Below, one piece after another: positions 8,875 through 18,251 of a DNA stretch of 64,000 nt. The position numbers and the translations under genes were made by a program. Source of the DNA: Gammaproteobacteria bacterium (GTDB lineage: Bacteria; Pseudomonadota; Gammaproteobacteria; Enterobacterales; Psychrobiaceae); NCBI GenBank assembly GCA_013214945.1, contig JABSRT010000008.1, forward strand, positions 124,001-188,000. The letters run 5' to 3'. The notes under the pieces were generated by a model. The model searched no databases and was not told the DNA's origin. It was given only the letters and a program-made list of their open reading frames with translations. Position 1 is the first letter of the stretch. Each line of letters starts with the position of its first letter.

Positions 8875-10095
8875 TTAGATAATCCGTTTATCGTGCGTTG
8901 GCACATAGTTAATTGAGTCAGAGCCTGACAGTTGCGTTAGGTGTTTTGTGGTAACTGGAGTGGGGCCGTAAAGCGCGTACAATAATCCGGCTGGCGCTAA
9001 CAGCCAATACAGCGCAGGTAAGTCAGCAACGGTAGCATCGCCAAAGAACAATACTGTGGCAAGTACAGCGAAGAAAATCACAATAGCCCCTTGAGATAAA
9101 TAGCTTTTTAACCAGATAATATTGAGAGCATCTAGTTGATTAGCATGATCGAAAAATCGTTTATTAAAACTAAGGCGAAAAAAGGAGGTTAAAAACGCAA
9201 TCAGCAAGATCAATAGGTAAAGAGACACACCTTCAATCTCAACCGTCAGCATGCCACGTAATGCACAGGATAAGGCGTATAAAACAACCGCGCTATAAAA
9301 AACATAATGTTGGTTTAAGCGGTCAATGGTGTTCTTTATTACCATAAAAATAAGACTTAATACCAGCGTTAATGCCACTAGCATCAAGCCAAGTTCAAAC
9401 ACATTGCCGCGGCTGATAAAAAATAGGCTTAAGACCCAAAAATAGCTTTCAAAAAACAGAAATACGCCATCTATTGCGAACACCAGTTTATTGCGCTTGC
9501 TTAATGGTTTAGCTTGCTTGCGTTCAATTTTAGGATCATTGTCTGCACGTAATAAGACTAAGATTGCCAGTAATGATAAAAAGAAGCTGGTGCCAAATAA
9601 TAGTTCAAAGTGCTGATTTTCTTGAAGGTAAGCGCCAATTAAAATACCAAGTTTAAGTAAGAACACCACCAATATTTGAAAGTTACCGTATTGCCTGCCG
9701 GTTTTATTACTTGTTTTTTTTGAACGATTTTGATTCGTCATGGCACTGAACATAACTCGCTGGGTGGTCCAATAAAAACAGTTATACATGCCATTGAGCA
9801 GCGCACCACCGATTAACAGCACGGTGTTGTCAGCGCTGATAATAACCGCAATTAAGCCAAGTTCTGCGATAAATGAGAGTGCCAGAATTTGGCGCCATTG
9901 CGATCGTTGATACAATGATTGCCACCAACGCAGTGACACCATAAACCCCAATCCTGTGATGGCAACAAACAGACTAATTTGAGCCAGCCCAAAGCCTTGT
10001 TGCCACAAAATTACCGGGATAAAAAACGGCAGCAGCCCAATCAATAATGAATGGACGGCGCAAAACCGGTAAAAACTGGCCGTGTTCGTGGTCAT
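8875..10095 (-). CDS. MFS transporter of the ATP-grasp operon
   Basis: 406-residue polytopic inner-membrane protein with about 12 hydrophobic segments, among them HSLLIGLLPFFIPVIL, ISLFVAITGLGFMV and VLYALSCALRGML. A basic cytoplasmic loop (QNRSKKTSNKTGRQYG) lies between the two halves, as in the major facilitator superfamily. The ATG overlaps the last base of the upstream ATP-grasp stop codon (TAATG), and the stop abuts the DinB gene, so translation is coupled. Substrate unknown; export of, or immunity to, the product of the two ATP-grasp ligases is the simplest reading. The charged C-terminal tail lacks further domains. Confidence 0.8.
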   Translation of the reverse strand: MTTNTASFYRFCAVHSLLIGLLPFFIPVILWQQGFGLAQISLFVAITGLGFMVSLRWWQSLYQRSQWRQILALSFIAELGLIAVIISADNTVLLIGGALLNGMYNCFYWTTQRVMFSAMTNQNRSKKTSNKTGRQYGNFQILVVFLLKLGILIGAYLQENQHFELLFGTSFFLSLLAILVLLRADNDPKIERKQAKPLSKRNKLVFAIDGVFLFFESYFWVLSLFFISRGNVFELGLMLVALTLVLSLIFMVIKNTIDRLNQHYVFYSAVVLYALSCALRGMLTVEIEGVSLYLLILLIAFLTSFFRLSFNKRFFDHANQLDALNIIWLKSYLSQGAIVIFFAVLATVLFFGDATVADLPALYWLLAPAGLLYALYGPTPVTTKHLTQLSGSDSINYVPTHDKRII

Positions 10096-11003
10096 TAGAA
10101 TAGATCAGCTTGCGCTATATCTAACTGGTCAAGCTGGCTAAAATAAGGGCTTAGGTCTTCTTTTTCACCATAACGTGGATAATCGTGCATTTTGAGGTAC
10201 GGGCGTGAATTCACTTCCAAAAAGATACATTTTTGCTTGGTATATTCTTGGCTGATATCGTGTTCAAAAATAACATCTATCCCTAAAATATTGGCGTCAA
10301 ACATTTGCAGCACATCGAGAAAAAGTTGGTTATTGAGCGCAGGAATGCTTTGTTTGTCGATGGTGCGTACCACACCGCCTGGCGCTAACGAAATGCGGTA
10401 AAATAACGTCACAATAGCGCCAGGGGCAGGGATGTTATTTAAGCTCAATTGTTGTTTTTTTAAGAAATCGACTGTGGTGGAATTTTTAGTTAGCCGATAC
10501 ATGCAGGGAAACAAGCCCATTTGTTGGCGAATAGCATTTTCTTGGTCAATCAGCTCACTAATGCTGTGCTGGCCGTCACCAGTAACGAATGGCGCATAAC
10601 GCTCAATCACCGACATTATTTGGCCTTTGATCACGACCACGCGGTAATTTTTTCCTAACAAGAACTGTTCTACTACCGTGGTCGGCCACCATAATTTTGC
10701 GAGGAATATCGCCTTCCATAACTGTCGGTAGTTATTAATGGGGAAATGACTGCCGCGCGAAAAACCACTGACATTGGGCTTAATCACTAAAGGAAATCCA
10801 TGTTGTTTAGCAAACCGGTGCGCAACCAACGGGTTTAAGAAAATTTCACCTTTGGCATGTGGCACATTGCCTTGTTCAAAAACTTGGCGCGCTTGTTCTT
10901 TCGATCGGCAACCTCTGCGTGTTTCAAGGCTGTTATAACTGCTACACCCGCCCATGAATTTTTTACTTATCCAGGCATAAATATATTTCTTAATGGCTTT
11001 CAT
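10095..11003 (-). CDS. ATP-grasp ligase, cyanophycin-synthetase/GshF-like
   Basis: 302 residues, an ATP-dependent carboxylate-amine (or thiol) ligase. Seen in order: the phosphate-binding region FPLVIKPNVSGFSRGSHF, the adenine-binding VVEQFLLGKNYRVVVI, the cyanophycin-synthetase-like RYAPFVTGDGQHSISELI, and the metal-binding LGIDVIFEHD and FLEVNSRPYLKMHDYP. I start at ATG 11003, which has GAGGT five bases upstream and overlaps the preceding gene by 14 bases; the frame stays open to 11138 but that would run deep into the neighbour. It lacks the N-terminal and ligase domains of full cyanophycin synthetase, so it is a stand-alone ATP-grasp enzyme, probably making a peptide or amide bond. Substrate unknown. 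Confidence 0.82.
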   Translation of the reverse strand: MKAIKKYIYAWISKKFMGGCSSYNSLETRRGCRSKEQARQVFEQGNVPHAKGEIFLNPLVAHRFAKQHGFPLVIKPNVSGFSRGSHFPINNYRQLWKAIFLAKLWWPTTVVEQFLLGKNYRVVVIKGQIMSVIERYAPFVTGDGQHSISELIDQENAIRQQMGLFPCMYRLTKNSTTVDFLKKQQLSLNNIPAPGAIVTLFYRISLAPGGVVRTIDKQSIPALNNQLFLDVLQMFDANILGIDVIFEHDISQEYTKQKCIFLEVNSRPYLKMHDYPRYGEKEDLSPYFSQLDQLDIAQADLF

Positions 11004-11838
11004 TGCCGACCTCATTGCTAACAAGATGTTTGGCCTGACGCATCCGACCGAGTTTTTGGAAAAAAACCGCAGTGCGCGGTTGATCTTTGGGTATAACCTT
11101 GGTGACTTTGGCCAGTGCCAACATCGCATTAAACACAAAACTGATTTTGTCTTTAAGCGCGGTGTTCGAGCTTAATAAAACCAGTGGCATTGGCACAAAG
11201 AGGTTAATTTCGATGACTTGGAAATTGCCATTAATTAACTGTTCAAGCGAATCGGCGCGCACGCCAACCCGTGAAATTTTAAACGGGCCCATTTGACTAA
11301 TATGCTCAGCTAATGCATTGCGTTGCATTGACGTTAAGCGAGGGGTGATATCTTGATAATGCGTATTATCGTTATAAATACCGTTAATTGGGTAAGCCTC
11401 TTGGCTTGAGTTGCTGACCTGAGTAACGGATAAAATAGCCGATTGACTGAGATTTTGATGATCTAAAATACTAAACATTTCAAACTCGATTGCGCCTAAC
11501 GCTGCTTCTTGGACCAGATATTCCATATCAGTGGCGGTGCGCAAACGACGTAACCGTTGCAGCTGCGCTATATTATCTGCTCGGCCAATACCTTGAGAAT
11601 TTTGTCCCCACTCAGGTTTAACAAAAACCGGAAAGCGTTGCGGTTGACGGCAGGGATCATCAATCCACTGAGACAAGCGCCAGTGGGCAGGAATTAATCG
11701 GTCAATGTCGAGCTTTGAGAATAAGCCTTTATTTTGATTAAAATAGTCACCGTTGAGCCTAAAGTAATGCCAAGGTTTAACCCATAACTTAATGCACCAA
11801 AATATATAACTTAGTACCAGTAAAATTCGAATTAACAT
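10990..11838 (-). CDS. ATP-grasp-fold protein, first gene of a four-gene operon
   Basis: 282 residues. A hydrophobic N-terminus (ILLVLSYIFWCIKLWV) may be a membrane anchor. The ATP-grasp core is shown by PVFVKPEWGQNSQGIGRA (glycine-rich phosphate loop after a lysine), EYLVQEAALGAIEFEMF, and the metal-binding end QVIEINLFVPMPL. It differs clearly from the next gene's ATP-grasp domain, so this is not a recent duplication. In D-Ala-D-Ala-ligase-like enzymes the final Glu/Asn pair binds Mg; here it is EIN. Membrane association plus a second ligase and an MFS pump suggest synthesis and export of a small peptide-like compound (inference). Alternative: modification of a cell-envelope precursor. Confidence 0.75.
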   Translation of the reverse strand: MLIRILLVLSYIFWCIKLWVKPWHYFRLNGDYFNQNKGLFSKLDIDRLIPAHWRLSQWIDDPCRQPQRFPVFVKPEWGQNSQGIGRADNIAQLQRLRRLRTATDMEYLVQEAALGAIEFEMFSILDHQNLSQSAILSVTQVSNSSQEAYPINGIYNDNTHYQDITPRLTSMQRNALAEHISQMGPFKISRVGVRADSLEQLINGNFQVIEINLFVPMPLVLLSSNTALKDKISFVFNAMLALAKVTKVIPKDQPRTAVFFQKLGRMRQAKHLVSNEVGNESH

Positions 11839-11893
11839 GAGAATAGATTCACCCTTGTTTTACGTAAAAGTAATAGGTCACAATCGATCCCAT

Positions 11894-12388
11894 TCAATGC
11901 TTGGTTTGACGGTTATTAATCACCGCCAAGAGCAAGCCTAAGATCAAAATTGAAACCGCGGCATAAAATAACGAACCACCATCACTGACACCGTTGTGTA
12001 ATACCTCAACCCCGAGCGGAGTCGCTAAATGAAAAAATACTGCGCCAGACATCACGGCTGCTGATAACAGACCACCGGCCGTGTGGATCAATGCCCGTGA
12101 AGGTGATTGCTCGATGATATTTAGCTTCTTGGCTGCCCACAGCAGTGCTGGCAACAGTAATATCAGCGCTGCTAACAATTCAACCAGTCCGACAGCGACA
12201 GCGCCATTAGCGACAAACCATTGGCCTAAAGTTACGTTAAAGCTATCTTGGATCCATAATCCGATAGTGCCAAATATATGCTGGGTATCGGGATGGCCGG
12301 TAAACTTATAAGGTAATGAAGATAAAAATACTTTGCAAATCCAAACGACAGCCAGCCAGCTAAATATTGTGGTGATACGGTTTTTCAT
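11894..12388 (-). CDS. Four-TM membrane protein, DoxX-like
   Basis: 164-residue inner-membrane protein with four hydrophobic helices, at about 8-24, 60-86, 103-123 and 138-158. The HPDTQHIFGTIG loop and following GLVELLAALILLLPAL resemble the DoxX/DoxD superfamily of small quinone- or thiol-linked membrane proteins. No catalytic residues are recognisable. GAGAACATC precedes the ATG. It is 36 bases downstream of the YHS-domain gene on the same strand, so the two are probably co-transcribed, YHS first. Function unknown. Confidence 0.6.
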   Translation of the reverse strand: MKNRITTIFSWLAVVWICKVFLSSLPYKFTGHPDTQHIFGTIGLWIQDSFNVTLGQWFVANGAVAVGLVELLAALILLLPALLWAAKKLNIIEQSPSRALIHTAGGLLSAAVMSGAVFFHLATPLGVEVLHNGVSDGGSLFYAAVSILILGLLLAVINNRQTKH

Positions 12389-12424
12389 GATGTTCTCGAT
12401 AGTTAATTTAATGGTAGCGCTACA

Positions 12425-12880
12425 TTAGTTGATGACGCCAGGCCAGTTTTGGTCAGCTTGCAAGATCAATTTTTGCGAGTCTTTAAGCCACTTATTCTGA
12501 ATATCAAAATTGTAATTTAGATAGAGCTTGTCATCGACTATTTTCCATGCTTTGGGATCTGAACTGGCCGTATCACCTTGTGAAACAGCCCAAGCACAAT
12601 AGCCACCGTACTGAGGTGCATATTTGGTCGGCGCTTGAGCAAAAAGGGCTAAATTTTCTTGGCTACTAAATTGCCAAGTCGCCCCTTGATATTGGGTTGT
12701 AAAATCACTGCTGCCTTTGACGGGTTTAGCTTGGGTAAAATAAGCAACCGTGTCGTAACCCGATACGGCTAAATCACTAAAAAAAGCGGTATACGTTTTT
12801 GAACCAGCATTACTGGTTGCTGAAAAAATCAGGATAAGACAACTCATTACAAGATTAATTACAGTTTTGTTGTTAAGCAT
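12425..12880 (-). CDS. Periplasmic YHS domain-containing protein
   Basis: Starting at ATG 12880, 151 residues with a signal peptide (NKTVINLVMSCLILIFSA, cleavage near SNA-GS). The mature part holds the YHS fold: SGYDTVAYFTQAKPVKGS, the aromatic GATWQFSSQENLALF, and APQYGGYCAWAVSQGD with a single cysteine. The domain recurs in copper- and heavy-metal-related proteins and in a family of secreted YHS proteins of unknown role, to which this belongs. An in-frame ATG at 12928 would add 16 residues ahead of the signal peptide and has no ribosome-binding site. Likely an operon with the downstream four-TM protein. Confidence 0.8.
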   Translation of the reverse strand: MLNNKTVINLVMSCLILIFSATSNAGSKTYTAFFSDLAVSGYDTVAYFTQAKPVKGSSDFTTQYQGATWQFSSQENLALFAQAPTKYAPQYGGYCAWAVSQGDTASSDPKAWKIVDDKLYLNYNFDIQNKWLKDSQKLILQADQNWPGVIN

Positions 12881-13129
12881 AATGAATACTCGTGTATTTG
12901 GGGCCACTGTGATGAATGTGGCTAACATTTACTGGATGTATCTAATAAGAACCGTGTTTTTGATATTTTATTTCAATTTATTTTGATTATTTTTTAATTT
13001 GTAGGAATAAGACTTGGTCACAACATCAGCGATAGACAAATAATAAGGCCGTTAACAGCACGCTAACGGCCCTGGCATTTGATTTTTAGGTTTTAGATAT
13101 TAAGTGAACTTGCTCGCTCACTAACTAAT

Positions 13130-14217
13130 TTAGTCTAACGGGATCTCAAACGGATACATCACTGTGCTCGAACTAAAGAGAGCCAAACCATTGTCTAAGG
13201 TTAAATCACCTTGGACAATGGCCTGCACCGTGGCGTCAAATCCGGTTAATTACTTAAAATCAAGCAATGTTAAGTAGCCATCGGCAATGGCGATCACTAT
13301 TTCACTACTGACAGCGCTAGGTAAGGTTGGCAGCACATAATTGTTTACTGTCGCCGCCATAAATATATTCCAGCTTGCTCCGGTAAAATCTAGCTCAAGG
13401 TTGAAGCCATCAACCGCGGACTATCGCTCGCCTGCCAAGAAAAATGATTGCCATCGTATTAATATTGGCCGCGCTAAACTCTGGCAGGTTAAACACCAGC
13501 CCTGAGGTTGGCAATTGGGTTTCAACCCAAGACTGTATATACCGGTGTATCATTGGTCCCATTATCGACCTGCGCTTCCAAGTAGAAATAATACGACGAC
13601 GCAATGTAATAAATAGAGAACGAGTTATTCATCGGTTCAGCTAGGGTCATGATTGCGGTTTGGTGAAGCTCTCACCAGTCATTGCATAAGGGCTAATGGT
13701 CAATTGACTATTATTTACCACCGGAATGAGAATCGGGGTATTGGTCATATCTAGTACCAAGCTGCTCCCCACATTACCGGTCTGTATTGCTTGCGAGTGT
13801 GCGATGGCCTGTGTTTGAGCGTTTGTGCTATCAATGCCATTTGCGATTAGGTAGTAATCGTCATGGTTAAGCAGTGCATTACAAAACTTGACTGCCACTG
13901 AGTCGTTTTGTGACGTTGGTTTTGGAATTGAATCACCCAAGGTATTGTTATAGTAACCAAAGGGAATAACGTTAGCTGACACGTTAATACATTGAACCTC
14001 GACACTGCTTTACTCCGATTCGTTACAAAATGCCTTGTTCTAATTTGACTTGACCCGACAATTACGCTGTAGTTTGTGCTGGTGTTTGCTCTTTTTGGGT
14101 GGTGCTGGTCGTGGTGGCTGTGTCATCACTGCTGCTGCCGCAACTGGCGATTAAAAGTATTGAAGCAGTGACGAGTAAACAACGCAGGGCGCGTTGGGGT
14201 AGGCGAGTTGTAATCAT
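13130..14217 (-). pseudogene. Decayed lipoprotein gene
   Basis: Reading from ATG 14217 (after AAGGGATTAAA) gives a clean lipoprotein start, ITTRLPQRALR, a hydrophobic run and lipobox IASC, then a Ser/Thr/Gln-rich linker that hits a stop near 14065. Downstream, the coding sense continues in other frames: SSVEVQCINVSANVIPFGYY just after an in-frame TAA, an open stretch to about 13647, NNSFSIYYIASSYYFYLEAQ, a shift to ETQLPTSGLVFNLPEF, then another shift to GFNLELDFTGASWNIFMAA and a stop at FK before TGFDATVQAIV. It ends at 13130 with EIPLD. At least three frameshifts and three stops show a gene of about 350 codons in decay. No family recognised. Confidence 0.75.
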
Positions 14218-14403
14218 TTTAATCCCTTAAAATATTGTTAGTAGCAAACAGCATAGTCCAGCATTAAAATATAGTAATAATAAAACGATGGTATTTTTTA
14301 CAGATTATAAAAGTGTGACTAATGTAACTGCCATAGCGTTGTTTTTGCAGTTAAGACAAGTGGAATTAGCCTATCAATAATTGATTAATACGAGGGGAAA
14401 CGG

Positions 14404-15363
14404 ATGTTATTTATCACCAATAGAACGCCGCAAGGCTCGATTGAAACGACATTAAACCGAGCTTATCAATTTGATCTTAATATTAATGCACCGGCTAACT
14501 CAGCGTTTTACTGTCAGCGGTATGGCCATGATGACTATCGTGAAATAGGTTCTGTCGCGTTAATGAATGCGCTAAAAAAGTCGGCTGCTAAACAGTTACT
14601 TTTTTATATTCATGGGTCGGCTTGCATGCCCGAACCCGATGTTTTTGAGCGCGCACAATTACTGCAGCAGTCATTTAATCAGTATAAAGAGGGCATGGTT
14701 GAGGTGATCCCGCTAATTTGGCCTTGTGATAATGACTTTGGCATGATTAAAGATTATTGGGACGATCAAAAGTCTGCCGACTTAAGTGGTTATTCCTTTG
14801 CCCGGGTATTGCAAAAATTTATCCACTGGCGTCACCTGGCGACTGATGAGGCGCCATGCCTTAAGCGGATCAATGTGTTAGCCCATTCAATGGGTAATCG
14901 GGTGTTACGCGAAACACTCAGTACTTGGGATCACTACGATTTGGCCAATGGGGTGCCGCTATTATTTAGAAATACCTTTATGGTCGCGGCCGATGTGGTC
15001 AATGAAGCACTTGAAAAACAACAATCTGGTCGGTTGATAAGTGAGTCGTCGCGCAATGTAAGCGTTTATTATGCGGCCGATGATTTGGCCTTACAAGCGA
15101 GTAAAATATCTAACCTAAAAAACAGAGTGGCTTCGCGGCGCTTAGGCCATACCGGGCCAGAAGATATGGCGAAGGTTCAAGCTAACGTATTTGCAATAGA
15201 TTGCGATAACGTAAACTCACAGTACGATTGGCCAATTGGGCACAGCTATTTCGTCGCTGACGATGATGCGAATGCTGGTGCTGTGTTTGAACACATTTGC
15301 CAATCAATTGATACGGGGCGAGTGGTTGTTAATGATGCTGCCAATCGCCGCCACCAATTATAG
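14404..15363 (+). CDS. Alpha/beta hydrolase (DUF900 type)
   Basis: 319 residues, cytoplasmic, no signal peptide. QLLFYIHGSA gives strand 3 and the oxyanion region, and the nucleophile elbow is LAHSMGNR (G replaced by A at the first position, serine nucleophile). Later come the acidic strand FMVAADVVN, the YYAADDLAL segment and the probable catalytic histidine in GHSYF. This is the DUF900 layout, in which the substrate is generally unknown. GAGGGG lies 6-11 bases before the ATG. It stands alone between the pseudogene and the convergent PACE gene. Lipase or esterase activity is possible but not shown. Confidence 0.8.
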   Translation: MLFITNRTPQGSIETTLNRAYQFDLNINAPANSAFYCQRYGHDDYREIGSVALMNALKKSAAKQLLFYIHGSACMPEPDVFERAQLLQQSFNQYKEGMVEVIPLIWPCDNDFGMIKDYWDDQKSADLSGYSFARVLQKFIHWRHLATDEAPCLKRINVLAHSMGNRVLRETLSTWDHYDLANGVPLLFRNTFMVAADVVNEALEKQQSGRLISESSRNVSVYYAADDLALQASKISNLKNRVASRRLGHTGPEDMAKVQANVFAIDCDNVNSQYDWPIGHSYFVADDDANAGAVFEHICQSIDTGRVVVNDAANRRHQL

Positions 15364-15410
15364 TTTGGCTAAAATAGTTTGGCTGAGATAATTTGAATAA
15401 CATAGTTTGA

Positions 15411-15833
15411 TTAAGCTAGCTGTTTATCTGGGTATAAGCGGTGGCGCAGCAGATCATAAACCCAATTAAATCCCATGGTATAAAGAGTGAAGAAAATTGC
15501 AGCGCCGATATCCATTAACAGAGCACTGATAAAGTCGAGATCTAATGCCCACATAATGAGTGGGGTAGTCACCACTAATAAACCAAATTCGAAAAATAAG
15601 GCATGAGCAGCACGAATTTTAATTGTGCGCTTTATTCTATCTTGACCAAAGAAACGGTCAAAGATCAGATTGTAAAAATAATTCCAGACCATCGCGATGA
15701 CAGAAAAAGCAATGCCGAGACTCGCTAATAGGCTTTTATCATGTTGTAAAAACAATGCCGCCAGCGTTACGCCAATAATTAACGCCAATGCTTCATATAA
15801 AATGCTGTGAAAAATACGTTCAGCCGTGCCCAT
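15411..15833 (-). CDS. PACE-family multidrug/biocide efflux protein (AceI-like)
   Basis: 140-residue inner-membrane protein made of two tandem bacterial transmembrane pair (BTP) domains, four helices in all. Typical sequences are RIFHSILYEALAL in helix 1, NYFYNLIFDRFFG between the repeats, and RAAHALFFEFGLL in the second repeat, whose membrane-embedded Glu is needed for proton-coupled transport in AceI. Length fits the family (about 145). Substrates in the family are chlorhexidine, acriflavine and short-chain diamines. AGGAAACCTAACT precedes the ATG. It is divergent from a LysR regulator over 98 bases, the same layout as aceI-aceR in Acinetobacter, so induction by that LysR protein is likely. 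Confidence 0.9.
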   Translation of the reverse strand: MGTAERIFHSILYEALALIIGVTLAALFLQHDKSLLASLGIAFSVIAMVWNYFYNLIFDRFFGQDRIKRTIKIRAAHALFFEFGLLVVTTPLIMWALDLDFISALLMDIGAAIFFTLYTMGFNWVYDLLRHRLYPDKQLA

Positions 15834-15931
15834 AGTTAGGTTTCCTGTGAGAATAAATGGACTAAAAATTATTGTTGTATAATATCAGTATTTAATATCT
15901 TTAGAAGTTAGTAACCATCAGGAAAAGTGAT

Positions 15932-16807
15932 ATGTATAATTTAGACCATCTCAGAATGTTTGTAACTGTGGTCGAAACGGGTTCCTTTTCTGCCTGTGCG
16001 CGAAAACTCAGTAAAGCACAATCGGCTGTTAGTCAGGGTATTGCGAACTTGGAAGTGGACTTGGCCACGCTATTATTTGACCGCTCAACCCGTAAACCTA
16101 CTTTAACGGTAAAAGGCCAGCAGTTATTGTCACATGCTCAAGCAGTATTAAAACAAGCTCACGAGATGGAAACGGTCGCCTTAGCGCTCGATAACAATGA
16201 AGAAGCAGGTTTGGTGATAGCGCTTGATGACGCATTGTTGATACCGCAACTTCAACAGTTGTTAAGCGATTTTTCGTTACGTTTTTGTGCAACGACATTG
16301 ACCATTAAAACGACCACTAGTCAAAATGTGGCCACGTTAATTCAAGCACAACAAGCCGACATTGGTCTGATGTTTAGCGACCTTTCTTTTCCGCAAGCGC
16401 TTGATTTATGCTACCTCGGTGGCGTCGATTTTGTCGCTGTGGTCAGTCGCAATCATCCATTGGCCGCCAATGAGACAATCTCTACAGCAGACTTGATCGG
16501 TCATCGTCAGTTGGTGATAAGTGGCTTAGGGCAAAACGATCTTCATCAACTGCCGCCAATGAGCGCTAATCTTTGGTATTGCGATTCGTTTAATGCGCTT
16601 TATTGCTTAATGTTGCAAGGCTTAGGCTGGAGTTACTTACCAAGTCATCTGGTTAAAGCGGCTGTTACATTGGGGCAGGTGAAAGTCCTGATGACTACCT
16701 TTGACCACAAAGCGTGGCATGTACCGGTTGATTTGGTGATGGCGAAAAATCAATGCGTTGGTCCGGCGCTAGCTTGGCTGCGTGATAAAATGAAACCACT
16801 TTTTTAA
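15932..16807 (+). CDS. LysR-family regulator divergent from the PACE efflux gene
   Basis: 291 residues. N-terminal winged HTH at 1-60 (LRMFVTVVETGSFSACARKL, SKAQSAVSQGIANLE) and a periplasmic-binding-like inducer domain at about 88-290 (FVAVVSRNHPLA, QLVISGLGQND, LYCLMLQGLGWSYLPSHLV). AGGA sits 10 bases before the ATG. It probably activates the divergent PACE gene and represses itself from the shared 98-base intergenic region, which contains an AT-rich partial dyad around ATATCAGTATTTAATAT. The inducer is probably a cationic ligand of the pump (inference from AceR). Confidence 0.9.
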   Translation: MYNLDHLRMFVTVVETGSFSACARKLSKAQSAVSQGIANLEVDLATLLFDRSTRKPTLTVKGQQLLSHAQAVLKQAHEMETVALALDNNEEAGLVIALDDALLIPQLQQLLSDFSLRFCATTLTIKTTTSQNVATLIQAQQADIGLMFSDLSFPQALDLCYLGGVDFVAVVSRNHPLAANETISTADLIGHRQLVISGLGQNDLHQLPPMSANLWYCDSFNALYCLMLQGLGWSYLPSHLVKAAVTLGQVKVLMTTFDHKAWHVPVDLVMAKNQCVGPALAWLRDKMKPLF

Positions 16808-16944
16808 TTCAAGCACAGATGATCATTGAATTAATGAGATTGGGATTAAATATTGATAAAAGTCATTGAATTTACTAACCTGTCAGGTCTTCGACTAATG
16901 CGTGGCGTTAGCATTGGCTAATTTGTTATAACTAAGGATTAAAT

Positions 16945-17604
16945 GTGGAAAGTTTTGGCATAATCAATTACTTAACCTATGTTTTGGGGGCGGTGTTGAT
17001 CATCTTATTACCAGGGCCTAACTCTATTTACGTGCTGTCACTGGCTGCACAACAAGGCACGCGCAGTGGCTGGGCGGCAGTAGCTGGGGTATTTGTCGGC
17101 GATAGCTTGTTGATGATTGCGACAGCCTTGGGCGCGATTTCAATTTTGACTGCTTACCCTGCCGTGTTCATGGTGGTTAAGTATGCCGGTGCAGCCTATC
17201 TGATATACATTGGTATTACTCTGATTGGTGGGGCGATATCAACGTGGAAAACATTAGATGACAATGGGTTAGATGATAAAATATCACTAAAGAAAACGAC
17301 GGGTACCAAAGCGTTTAATAAAGCGTTGTTGGTGAGCATCTTAAATCCTAAAGCGATATTATTTTTCTTGTCATTTTTTGTGCAGTTTGTTGATCCAAAT
17401 TATCCATCGCCGGCAGTGCCTTTTTTTATCTTAGCCCTGACGTTACAATTTTTTAGTTTGGTGTATTTAGCCGTGTTAATTTATGCGGGTTCGACGCTGG
17501 CTGCAGCGTTTAAAAAGCGTAAAAAAGTCACGGCTATATCGGGCGGTGGTGTTGGTTCGTTATTTGTATTCTTTGCGGTTAAACTGGCATTTGCCAGCGT
17601 TTAA
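16945..17604 (+). CDS. LysE/RhtB-family exporter, LeuE-like
   Basis: 219-residue inner-membrane amino-acid exporter with six hydrophobic helices. The family signature is near the N-terminus (LIILLPGPNSIYVLSLAAQQ), followed by GWAAVAGVFVGDSLLM and NPKAILFFLSFFVQF. The N-terminal region resembles LeuE (leucine efflux) more than RhtB or LysE. The start is GTG at 16945 with AAGGA six bases upstream; an ATG two bases earlier is out of frame and stops after six codons. A basic stretch KKRKKV precedes the last helix. Substrate inferred, not shown. Confidence 0.85.
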   Translation: MESFGIINYLTYVLGAVLIILLPGPNSIYVLSLAAQQGTRSGWAAVAGVFVGDSLLMIATALGAISILTAYPAVFMVVKYAGAAYLIYIGITLIGGAISTWKTLDDNGLDDKISLKKTTGTKAFNKALLVSILNPKAILFFLSFFVQFVDPNYPSPAVPFFILALTLQFFSLVYLAVLIYAGSTLAAAFKKRKKVTAISGGGVGSLFVFFAVKLAFASV

Positions 17605-17709
17605 GTTCGCCCATTCGTAATTGTTATCGCTCAGTTGATTCAGATCATGATTGAGCGGTAACTAGCACAATATAATCATCTTAATTTAATAATATAGCTT
17701 AAGAAGATT

Positions 17710-18189
17710 ATGATCCCGCAAATAAAAACAATCCTTTACGTGTCTGATATTGAAGATGGTTCGCGACCTGCTTTTCGCATGGCTGTTAGTTTAGCCAAGC
17801 AATATGATGCTAAAATTATCTTTTTACATGTGATTGCCCCAATGCCTGATTCGGTGCGAGTAACGTTAGAGTCGACATTGTCAGCGCCGCAATACCGTAA
17901 AATCCGTCAAGACGGTTTAATGCATTTGCGTGAGACGATTGGTCAACGTATTGATAACTTTTGCACCAGTGAACTGGCGTCGATGGAGTGGCACCCCCAC
18001 GTTGAATCGTTATTATTAGAAGGCAGCGTTCATCAAATCATTGTCGAAGCCGCCAAAATAAAATCAGCAGAATTGATCGTGATGGGCACTCGAACGCACA
18101 GTGCGACCAAACAGTTTTTTATGGGATCAACAGCCAACAAAGTGATGCACCACAGTGATATTCCGGTGTTGGTTGTGCCTTTGCATTAA
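17710..18189 (+). CDS. Universal stress protein, UspA family
   Basis: 159 residues, a single Usp domain. The alpha/beta start is TILYVSDIEDGSRPAF, and the nucleotide-binding signature G-x2-G-x9-G-S is replaced here by a related form (VMGTRTHSATKQFFMGSTANKV), ending in PVLVVPL. The first G of the ATP motif is MGT rather than MGxxG, so ATP binding is uncertain. AAGAAG precedes the ATG. A strong bidirectional terminator follows. Confidence 0.9.
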   Translation: MIPQIKTILYVSDIEDGSRPAFRMAVSLAKQYDAKIIFLHVIAPMPDSVRVTLESTLSAPQYRKIRQDGLMHLRETIGQRIDNFCTSELASMEWHPHVESLLLEGSVHQIIVEAAKIKSAELIVMGTRTHSATKQFFMGSTANKVMHHSDIPVLVVPLH

Positions 18190-18251
18190 TGAGACTTTGC
18201 TGGAATTAATTTAGATTTGGATTAACTTAGCTTTGAATTATCTTAGATATT

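Noticed and set aside
13410..13604. 64-residue ORF as an independent gene
   Set aside because: It is one fragment of the frameshifted lipoprotein pseudogene at 13130-14217.
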